A stretch of 19,230 bases of DNA, from NCBI GenBank assembly GCA_029263035.1, contig JAJCYF010000034.1, forward strand, positions 1 to 19,230. Reading direction: 5' to 3'. Below the pieces are notes generated by a model. That model was not told the origin of the DNA, searched no databases, and saw nothing but the letters and a program-made list of their open reading frames with translations. Each line of letters opens with the position of its first letter. Positions within the stretch are counted from its first letter, which is position 1. Of the stretch, positions 13,741 through 19,230 are shown one piece after another. This stretch comes from Actinomycetes bacterium (lineage in GTDB: Bacteria; Actinomycetota; CADDZG01; JAHWKV01). The position numbers and the translations under genes were made by a program.

Positions 13741-14775
13741 TTGAGCTATCAGGCCGAGTACATATGGATTGACGGCACGAAGCCGACAGCCCTGATGCGA
13801 AACAAGACCAAGGTCCTTGCCGACGGCGAAAAGCCCGGCACCTGGGGCTTCGACGGATCCAGCACCAACCAGGCACCGGGCGAGAACTCGGACTGCGTGC
13901 TCGAGCCGGTCTTCATCTGTCCCGACCCCATCCGCGGCGGCGACAACATCCTTGTGCTGTGCGAGGTGTTCCTTCCCGACGGCACGCCCCACCCCACCAA
14001 CACCCGCCGTCCCTGCGTAGAGGTCGCCGACAAGTACGCCGACCAGGAGCCCATGTTCGGCATCGAGCAGGAGTACACCTTCATGCAGGACGGCCGTCCC
14101 CTCGGATGGCCGGTGGCCGGCGGTTGGTTCCCCGCACCGCAGGGTCCCTACTACTGCGGCGTCGGCGGGCAGAAGATGGTCGGCCGCGACATCATCGAGG
14201 AGCACACTCTGGCGTGCATCAACGCCGGCCTGTCGATAGAGGGCACCAACGCCGAGGTCATGATGGCTCAGTGGGAGTTCCAGATCGGTGTTCTGGGCGC
14301 ACCCGACATCGGCGACCAGATCTGGATGGGCCGCTGGCTGCTCTACCGGATCGCCGAGGAGCACGAGGTATTCGTGACCCTCGCCGCCAAGCCGGTTCCC
14401 GGAGACTGGAACGGCGCCGGCGCCCACACCAACTTCTCCACCAAGGGCACCCGGGAGAGCTGGGACGCGATCATCACCTGTTGCGAAGCCCTGGGTAAGG
14501 ACCCACTGAAGCACGTAGAGAACTACGGCGAGGGCATCCAGGACCGCCTGACCGGCGCCCACGAGACGCAGAAGTGGAACCAGTTCAGCTACGGCACGTC
14601 GGACCGCGGAGCATCTATCCGCATCCCGTGGGCTGTTGCCAAGGCGGGTAAGGGCTGGCTGGAGGACCGCCGCCCGAACGCCAACATGGACCCCTATGTG
14701 GTCAGCCGCCTGCTCATGGAGACCTGCTGCGGCGCGCTGGCGGAGTCCGAGGAGCTGGAGTCGGCAATCGCCTAA
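13741..14775 (+). CDS. glnII: Type II (eukaryotic-like) glutamine synthetase
   Basis: A 344-aa GSII enzyme; the type is found in eukaryotes, rhizobia and many actinobacteria and carries out the same reaction as GlnA. Diagnostic features: the N-terminal AEYIWIDG, TWGFDGSSTNQAPGENSD (about 34-51), GIEQEYTFM with metal-binding glutamates near 109-111, GPYYCGVG (135-142), EGTNAEVMMAQWEFQIG (167-183), GDWNGAGAHTNFST (221-234) and RPNANMDPYVV near the end. The start is TTG at 13741 with AGGAGA (13727-13732) 8 nt upstream. It is a single transcription unit divergent from glnA and closed by a strong terminator. GSII is usually heat-labile, not adenylylated and induced under nitrogen limitation; that regulation here is inference. 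Confidence 0.97.
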   Translation: MSYQAEYIWIDGTKPTALMRNKTKVLADGEKPGTWGFDGSSTNQAPGENSDCVLEPVFICPDPIRGGDNILVLCEVFLPDGTPHPTNTRRPCVEVADKYADQEPMFGIEQEYTFMQDGRPLGWPVAGGWFPAPQGPYYCGVGGQKMVGRDIIEEHTLACINAGLSIEGTNAEVMMAQWEFQIGVLGAPDIGDQIWMGRWLLYRIAEEHEVFVTLAAKPVPGDWNGAGAHTNFSTKGTRESWDAIITCCEALGKDPLKHVENYGEGIQDRLTGAHETQKWNQFSYGTSDRGASIRIPWAVAKAGKGWLEDRRPNANMDPYVVSRLLMETCCGALAESEELESAIA

Positions 14776-14789
14776 CCGCAAGGAATCTC

Positions 14790-14825
14790 AACGGCCGGGT
14801 CCCTGAGGACCCGGCCGTTCGTTTT
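14790..14825 (+). terminator. Intrinsic terminator of glnII
   Basis: AACGGCCGGGTCC (14790-14802) and GGACCCGGCCGTT (14807-14819) form a perfect 13-bp stem with loop CTGA, followed by CGTTTT. It begins 14 bp after the glnII stop. Confidence 0.88.
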
Positions 14826-14848
14826 CTCCGTAGCTTCGAGCCTGCGGC

Positions 14849-14854
14849 TAAGAT
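14849..14854 (+). promoter_or_regulatory. -10 box of a leaderless promoter before trmI
   Basis: TAAGAT ends exactly 6 nt before GTG at 14861, the first codon of a 9-codon ORF that overlaps trmI. It lies just beyond the glnII terminator, so it probably drives trmI. No clear -35. Confidence 0.45.
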
Positions 14855-14860
14855 CGCCCG

Positions 14861-14890
14861 GTGAAGACACCAGGAAGGCGCGGGCGATGA
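14861..14890 (+). CDS. Possible 9-codon leaderless leader peptide coupled to trmI
   Basis: GTG at 14861 opens a frame reading MKTPGRRGR and stopping at TGA 14888-14890; the stop overlaps the trmI ATG as ATGA. The GTG sits 6 nt after the -10-like TAAGAT, the spacing of leaderless starts. If translated, terminating ribosomes could reinitiate on trmI. The peptide is very basic and resembles nothing I know. It could equally be chance, with trmI starting from the AGGAAGG at 14872-14878. Confidence 0.3.
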   Translation: MKTPGRRGR

Positions 14891-15663
14891 AGTTCGAGGC
14901 CGGCGACAAGGCACTGCTGACCGACCGCAAGGGCCGGCGCTACCTGCTCACGCTCAAAACCGGCGGGTCGTTTCATTTCCACCGGGGAATCGTGCAGCAC
15001 GATCAAATCATCGGCCTCCCCGACGGCAGCCGGGTCGTCTCCACCGGCTCGGAGACCCTGACCGTGTTCAAACCGACCTACGCCGACTACGTCCTCAAGA
15101 TGCCCCGGGGCGCCCAGGTCATCTATCCCAAGGATGTCGCCATCATGCTGATGCAGGCTGATGTCTATCCCGGCGCCCGGGTTCTGGAGGCGGGAATCGG
15201 GTCCGGAGCCACCACCATTGCGCTGCTCCGTGCGGTCGGCCCCGAAGGCCGGGTGATCGCCTACGAGCAGCGTGAAGACTTTGCCGAGCGGGCCCTTGCC
15301 AATATCACCGAGTTTCTCGGCAAGGTGGAAAACCTCGAGATCCGCATGGGGAGCATCTATGAGCCGATCGATTCCACCGAGGTCGACCGGGTGTCCCTGG
15401 ACCTGCCCGAACCATGGCGGGCCCTGCCCCAGGTAGAGGCGGCGCTGCGCCCGGGCGGGATCCTGGTCTGCTTCCTCCCAACGATTCTGCAGGTGCAACG
15501 CCTGACCGAGCAGTTGCAGGCTGAGCCGCGCTGGACTTCGGTCTGGAGCCAGGAGACTCTTACCCGCACCTGGCACATCGACGGGCAGTCGGTGCGGCCC
15601 GACCACCGAATGGTTGCCCACACCGGGTTCTTGACGTTCGCACGCATCACCGTTGAGGAGTAG
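14887..15663 (+). CDS. trmI: tRNA (adenine-58-N1)-methyltransferase
   Basis: A 258-aa SAM-dependent enzyme that methylates A58 in the T-loop of tRNA; family members are cytoplasmic tetramers. The N-terminal beta domain (about 1-65) is followed by YPKDVAIMLMQADVYPGARVLEAGIGSGATT, with SAM motif I at about 99-110, YEQREDFAERA as the acidic ribose-binding region (126-136) and LDLPEPWRAL as the catalytic motif (171-180). It matches the archaeal/actinobacterial TrmI type (like mycobacterial Rv2118c). The gene typically neighbours the proteasomal ATPase in Actinobacteria, as here (mpa starts 117 bp downstream), although a functional tie to the proteasome is not established. ATG 14887 has AGGAAGG 8 nt upstream. 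Confidence 0.94.
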   Translation: MKFEAGDKALLTDRKGRRYLLTLKTGGSFHFHRGIVQHDQIIGLPDGSRVVSTGSETLTVFKPTYADYVLKMPRGAQVIYPKDVAIMLMQADVYPGARVLEAGIGSGATTIALLRAVGPEGRVIAYEQREDFAERALANITEFLGKVENLEIRMGSIYEPIDSTEVDRVSLDLPEPWRALPQVEAALRPGGILVCFLPTILQVQRLTEQLQAEPRWTSVWSQETLTRTWHIDGQSVRPDHRMVAHTGFLTFARITVEE

Positions 15664-15716
15664 GGTTTGCCCTCTTGCCACGCCGGGGAAAGCTGAGGAA
15701 CATTTTGATAGACCCC

Positions 15717-15722
15717 TATACT
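15717..15722 (+). promoter_or_regulatory. Candidate -10 box for mpa
   Basis: TATACT (5/6 match to TATAAT) lies in the 117-bp gap before mpa, giving a leader of about 50 nt that carries the Shine-Dalgarno AAGGAG. No convincing -35 at 16-18 bp. Confidence 0.45.
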
Positions 15723-15780
15723 TGGTCAGGATGCGATGCCTCGATACCCGGTGCTTTGAATTGAAGGAGCGGGCCTGATT

Positions 15781-17535
15781 ATGCGCGGATCATCTGAGTT
15801 CGATCGAAGGATCGCCGCATTCGAGCAGGAAGTCGGCGAGCTGCAGATGCACATCAAAGAGCTCGAAGAGGAATCCTCCGTCCTGCGCAGCAAGCTGCTC
15901 GACGCCCCGCTGAAGATTCGCAAGCTTGAAAGCCAGCTTTCGGAGGTCCGGCACGAAGCAAGCCGCTCTCGCACCCAAAGCGAACGCATGGCCGCCCTGC
16001 TGGCGCAGGCACGCGAACAGCTGGTCACCCTCCAAACGGAGATAGACAAACTGTCCTCCCCCCCGTCCGGCTACGGCGTCTTCTTGAGCTCCTACGATGA
16101 CGGCACCGCCGACATCTTCACCGGCGGCCGCAAGCTGCGGGTGAACGTCTCCCCGGGCGTTGAGACCGCGGGCCTGGTCAAGGGCCAGGAGGTTCGCCTG
16201 AATGAGGCGATGAACGTCGTGGAGGCGCGCGGCTATGAGTTGCACGGCGAGGTTGCCCTTCTGAAAGAGCTGATCAGCGACGACCGGGCGATCGTCGTCA
16301 CCCACGCCGACGACGAGCGGGTCGTCTCCCTCTCTGCCCAGCTTGAGGGGCAGGTGCTGAACGCCGGGGACTCGGTCCTTTTGGACCCCCGTTCGGGCTA
16401 CCTGATGGAGAAGCTGCCCAAGGCCGAGGTCGAGGAGCTGGTGCTGGAGGAGGTTCCGGACATCGACTACACGGCCATTGGGGGCCTGGACGAGCAGATC
16501 GAGGCCCTGCGGGACGCGGTCGAGCTTCCCTTCCTCTACTCAGGACTGTTCAACGACTACCAGCTGCCGCCGCCCAAGGGCGTCCTTCTCTACGGACCCC
16601 CCGGATGCGGAAAGACCCTCATCGCCAAGGCCGTGGCGAACTCGCTGGCCAAGCGGACCCAGGAGGTCACCGGCCGCGAGGACGTGCGGGCCTACTTCCT
16701 CAACGTCAAGGGCCCCGAGCTGTTGAACAAGTACGTCGGTGAAACCGAGCGCCAGATTCGCATGATCTTCCAGCGGGCGAAGGAGAAGTCGGAAGAGGGT
16801 GTCCCGGTGATCGTGTTCTTCGACGAGATGGAGTCGCTGTTCCGCACCCGCGGATCCGGCATCTCCAGCGATATCGAGACCACCATCGTCCCTCAGCTGC
16901 TGAGCGAGCTGGACGGCGTGGAGCAACTGAAGAACGTCATCGTAATCGGAGCCTCCAACCGGGAGGATCTGATCGACCCCGCCATCCTGCGCCCCGGCCG
17001 GCTGGACGTGAAGATCAAGGTCGAGCGGCCGGACGCCGATTCGGCGAGGGCAATCTTCTCCAAGTACCTCATATCCGAGGTGCCCATCGGGCCGGGGGAG
17101 ATCGAGCGCTACGGCGATGTCCACAAGGCCATCAAAGCCATGATCGAGGTCACCGTCGAGGAGATGTACTCGGTCGCAGACAGCAACCGTTTCCTGGAGG
17201 TCACCTACGCCAACGGCGACAAGGAGGTTCTGTACTTCAAGGACTTCTCGTCCGGCGCGATGATCGAAAACATAGTTCGCAGGGCCAAGAAGATCGCCAT
17301 CAAGCGCCTGATTGCCAACGGGGAGGGCGGCATCCGAACCTCCGACCTCATCGAGTCGATTCACCAGGAGTACCACGAGAACGAGGACCTGCCGAACACC
17401 ACCAACCCCGACGACTGGGCTCGCATCTCCGGAAAGAAGGGCGAGCGCATCGTCTTCGTCCGCACACTGGTAAGCGAGCAGAAAAAGGCGGAGTCCCGCT
17501 CCATCGAACAGATCCAGACCGGTCAGTACCTGTAA
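15781..17535 (+). CDS. mpa: Proteasomal AAA+ ATPase (Mpa/ARC)
   Basis: A 584-aa hexameric unfoldase that recognises pupylated proteins and feeds them to the 20S proteasome. Residues about 5-92 form the coiled coil that captures Pup; about 95-220 are the tandem OB domains; about 228-500 the AAA+ module with Walker A GPPGCGKT (272-279), pore-region segment NVKGPELLNKYVGETE, Walker B VIVFFDEM (343-350), sensor segment IGASNRED and arginine-finger segment LRPGRLD. The C-terminus ISGKKGERIVFVRTLV then ends in GQYL, whose penultimate Tyr docks into the proteasome alpha ring. All key motifs are intact, so a working proteasome is implied. The ATG at 15781 has GAAGGAG upstream at slightly long spacing. 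Known as Mpa in mycobacteria and ARC elsewhere. Confidence 0.98.
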   Translation: MRGSSEFDRRIAAFEQEVGELQMHIKELEEESSVLRSKLLDAPLKIRKLESQLSEVRHEASRSRTQSERMAALLAQAREQLVTLQTEIDKLSSPPSGYGVFLSSYDDGTADIFTGGRKLRVNVSPGVETAGLVKGQEVRLNEAMNVVEARGYELHGEVALLKELISDDRAIVVTHADDERVVSLSAQLEGQVLNAGDSVLLDPRSGYLMEKLPKAEVEELVLEEVPDIDYTAIGGLDEQIEALRDAVELPFLYSGLFNDYQLPPPKGVLLYGPPGCGKTLIAKAVANSLAKRTQEVTGREDVRAYFLNVKGPELLNKYVGETERQIRMIFQRAKEKSEEGVPVIVFFDEMESLFRTRGSGISSDIETTIVPQLLSELDGVEQLKNVIVIGASNREDLIDPAILRPGRLDVKIKVERPDADSARAIFSKYLISEVPIGPGEIERYGDVHKAIKAMIEVTVEEMYSVADSNRFLEVTYANGDKEVLYFKDFSSGAMIENIVRRAKKIAIKRLIANGEGGIRTSDLIESIHQEYHENEDLPNTTNPDDWARISGKKGERIVFVRTLVSEQKKAESRSIEQIQTGQYL

Positions 17536-17584
17536 TGCGGGGGCTCCGCCCCCGCAACCCCCCGCAGGATTCGGATGCCTGCGG
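17536..17584 (+). terminator. Tandem GC-rich hairpins between mpa and dop
   Basis: Hairpin 1 starts directly after the mpa stop: TGCGGGGGC (17536-17544) pairs with GCCCCCGCA (17548-17556), loop TCC. Hairpin 2: CCGCAGG (17562-17568) pairs with CCTGCGG (17578-17584). Neither is followed by a T-tract, so they may attenuate or stabilise mRNA ends rather than fully terminate. Confidence 0.6.
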
Positions 17585-17657
17585 CGCATTTACGGTAACT
17601 TCGCCTTCGGCTCCGTGTAAGGTCTACCGACCAAATCCCCAAGGATGTGGAGACTAA

Positions 17658-19145
17658 GTGGCCGTTCCAAAAGTGATGGGCATCGAAACCGAGTACGGGA
17701 TCATCAGCAAGGGAGATGAGGAGCACAACCCGATATTCGCCTCCTCTCTGCTGATCAACTCCTACGTCTCGCCGCGCCTCAAGCGGGTGCGCTGGGACTA
17801 CGAGGAGGAGACGCCGCTACGGGATGCCCGCGGGGCCTTCGAGCGGGCCGGGCTGGAGCTGCTGGACGATGAGGGCGGCCTTGTCTCGATGATCCTGGAA
17901 AACGGGGCCCGTTACTACGTGGACCACGCCCACCCGGAATACTCCACACCGGAATGCAGCAACGCCCGCGACCTGGTGATCCACGACAAGGCGGGGGAAA
18001 GGATCCTCGCCGCAAGCCTCCAGGCCGCCGGCCGGTCCCTTCCCGAGCGAAGCCGGATCATGGTTTACAAGAACAACTCGGACGGCAAGGGCAACTCCTA
18101 CGGCTGCCACGAGAACTACCTGATGAGCCGTTCGACCCCGTTCCCCAGCATCGTCACGATGCTCACCCCGTTCTTCGTCACCCGCCAGATCTTCACCGGC
18201 GCCGGCAAGGTGGGCTCCGAGGGCGCGGCGGCGTCCAAGGAGGTTCCGTACCAGATCTCCCAGCGGGCCGACTTTTTCGAGGTGGAGGTGGGCCTGGAGA
18301 CCACGTTTCGCCGCCCGCTGATCAACACCCGGGACGAGCCGCACGCCGACCCCGATAAGTACCGCCGGCTGCATGTGATCATCGGCGATGCCAACATGAG
18401 CGAGATCTCCACCTTCTTGAAGGTGGGCACAACCGCAATCGTGCTGTCGATGATCGAGGACAACTTCATCACAGCCGACCTGCGGATTGCGGAACCGGTG
18501 GCCGCTCTTCGCACGATATCCCGGGACCCAACCTGTAAGGCGAAGGTCGAGCTGGCGGATGGAAGATCCGTCACCGCAGTCGACCTGCAGTGGGAGTTCT
18601 TCGACTGGGCGCAAAAGTACCTTGCCGACCAGGATGTCGACGACGTCACCGCGGAGGTCATGACACGCTGGGAGCAGACGCTGACCGCCCTGGAGACGGA
18701 CCCCATGTCGCTGGACCGCCAGTTGGACTGGGTGGCCAAGCTGAGCACCATCGACGGCTACCGGGAACGCCACGGCCTCGGCTGGGACGACCCCAAGCTC
18801 GCTCTGGTGGACCTGCAGTACCACGACATCCGTCAGGACAAAAGTGTGTACTACAAGATGGTCCAGACCGGTCAGATCGAGACCCTGGTCGATGAGGCTG
18901 AGGTTCAGCGGGCGATCTCCAACCCGCCGGAGGACACGCGGGCGTTCTTCCGGGGACGGGCCCTGGGCCGCTTCTCCTCCCAGGTCACCGCAGCCTCCTG
19001 GGACGCCGTCATCTTCGATACCGGGGGCGACACCCTGCAGAAGGTGCCGATGCCCGAGCCGCTGAAGGGCACCAAAGCCACCACCGGTGCACTATTTGAA
19101 GAGGCCGCGGACGCCGCCGACCTGCTTCGGCGCCTGCAATCGTGA
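17658..19145 (+). CDS. dop: Pup deamidase / depupylase
   Basis: Dop converts the C-terminal Gln of Pup to Glu, priming it for ligation by PafA, and also removes Pup from substrates. The 495-aa protein belongs to the glutamine-synthetase-like Dop/PafA family: MGIETEYGI at 7-15, the catalytic segment ARYYVDHAHPEYSTPEC with Asp89 as the expected active-site aspartate, YKNNSDGKGNSYGCHENYL, TTFRRPLINTRDEPHAD, LHVIIGDANMSEISTFLKVGTTAIVLSMIED and a C-terminal GRFSSQVTAASWDAVIFD. The VDHAHPEYS form and the length mark it as Dop rather than PafA. The start is GTG at 17658 with GGAG (17649-17652) 5 nt upstream. It is followed 34 bp later by pup. Confidence 0.97.
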   Translation: MAVPKVMGIETEYGIISKGDEEHNPIFASSLLINSYVSPRLKRVRWDYEEETPLRDARGAFERAGLELLDDEGGLVSMILENGARYYVDHAHPEYSTPECSNARDLVIHDKAGERILAASLQAAGRSLPERSRIMVYKNNSDGKGNSYGCHENYLMSRSTPFPSIVTMLTPFFVTRQIFTGAGKVGSEGAAASKEVPYQISQRADFFEVEVGLETTFRRPLINTRDEPHADPDKYRRLHVIIGDANMSEISTFLKVGTTAIVLSMIEDNFITADLRIAEPVAALRTISRDPTCKAKVELADGRSVTAVDLQWEFFDWAQKYLADQDVDDVTAEVMTRWEQTLTALETDPMSLDRQLDWVAKLSTIDGYRERHGLGWDDPKLALVDLQYHDIRQDKSVYYKMVQTGQIETLVDEAEVQRAISNPPEDTRAFFRGRALGRFSSQVTAASWDAVIFDTGGDTLQKVPMPEPLKGTKATTGALFEEAADAADLLRRLQS

Positions 19146-19165
19146 TTGAAATCAGCTGAGAAGGC

Positions 19166-19171
19166 TACAAT
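19166..19171 (+). promoter_or_regulatory. Candidate -10 box just upstream of pup
   Basis: TACAAT (5/6 to TATAAT) ends 8 nt before the pup ATG, so a transcript from it would have at most about a 2-nt leader. There is no Shine-Dalgarno in the 34-bp gap, which supports a near-leaderless pup mRNA in addition to readthrough from dop. Confidence 0.4.
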
Positions 19172-19179
19172 CAATACTT

Positions 19180-19230
19180 ATGGCAGATGATCAGAAGCGC
19201 GTAAGGCGCCGTCCGGAGCAAGAAGCGGAA
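19180..19230 (+). CDS. pup: Prokaryotic ubiquitin-like protein Pup, N-terminal 17 codons (3' truncated by window edge)
   Basis: The frame from ATG 19180 reads MADDQKRVRRRPEQEAE, hydrophilic and charged as expected for the disordered N-terminus of Pup (about 60-70 aa in the family), whose end is engaged by Mpa to start unfolding. The C-terminal Gly-Gly-Gln/Glu end, which would prove identity, lies outside the window, so the call rests mainly on the position immediately after dop. The run of Arg/Lys at residues 6-11 is noticeable. prcB, prcA and pafA would be expected next. Confidence 0.85.
   Translation, partial: MADDQKRVRRRPEQEAE

Noticed and set aside
13669..14781. 370-codon minus-strand frame opposite glnII
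   Set aside because: Shadow frame; glnII on the plus strand is unmistakable and has a ribosome site and terminator.
16540..17589. 349-codon minus-strand frame opposite mpa
   Set aside because: Antisense shadow of the AAA+ module; no ribosome site or recognisable motif.
17658..19145. Pup ligase PafA instead of Dop
   Set aside because: The active-site context VDHAHPEYS, the length near 500 aa and the position directly before pup fit Dop.

Overview
The window reads as chromosomal DNA from a high-GC actinobacterium (Actinomycetota). The main clue is the right end, which carries the Pup-proteasome accessory order trmI - mpa(arc) - dop - start of pup; the Mpa-type ATPase ends in the proteasome-docking tail GQYL. 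Codon use is GC-rich in every gene. NadE is a short glutamine-dependent form (576 aa, against about 680 aa in mycobacteria), and type I and type II glutamine synthetases lie side by side. Together these suggest a lineage outside the best-studied mycobacteria and streptomycetes, possibly a deep-branching class, but I cannot place it further from sequence alone. I see no mobile elements, CRISPR arrays, tRNAs or rRNAs.

Layout from left to right. (1) 3-1660: the 3' end of leuA overlapping leuB, a leucine biosynthesis operon. (2) 1664-5018, minus strand: a putative solute-binding lipoprotein whose 3' end overlaps a membrane dCache-HAMP-GAF-SpoIIE-type protein phosphatase, with no permease or ATPase; this looks like a sensory pair rather than an importer. 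(3) 5245-8169: a membrane-anchored VanY-like M15 D,D-peptidase followed by an OmpR-family response regulator and a histidine kinase with almost no extracellular loop, probably a cell-wall module. (4) 8281-11187: nadE, convergent with an unrecognised lipoprotein that ends in a discoidin-like domain. (5) 11406-14775: a small RDD membrane protein, then type I glutamine synthetase (minus) and type II glutamine synthetase (plus), divergent from a 394-bp region holding a perfect 7-7-7 palindrome and repeated CTTTTAC motifs. (6) 14861-19230: a possible 9-codon leader ORF, trmI, mpa, dop and the first 17 codons of pup.

How they work together. The proteasome block covers unfolding (Mpa), deamidation of Pup and removal of Pup from substrates (Dop) and the tag itself (Pup); prcBA and pafA would be expected just beyond the right edge. 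The two glutamine synthetases share one control region and probably divide ammonium assimilation. The type I enzyme has Phe where the adenylylation Tyr of its family normally sits, so it probably escapes GlnE control.

Expression signals. Three starts (response regulator, nadE, and the mini-ORF before trmI) have a TANNNT hexamer exactly 6 nt upstream of the start codon, the hallmark of leaderless transcripts; pup is similar at 8 nt. Other genes (glnA, glnII, the RDD gene, mpa) have clear Shine-Dalgarno sequences. The most unusual items are the lipoprotein/phosphatase pair, the non-adenylylatable glutamine synthetase with its operator region, and the leaderless mini-ORF coupled to trmI. None is proof of a wholly new system.
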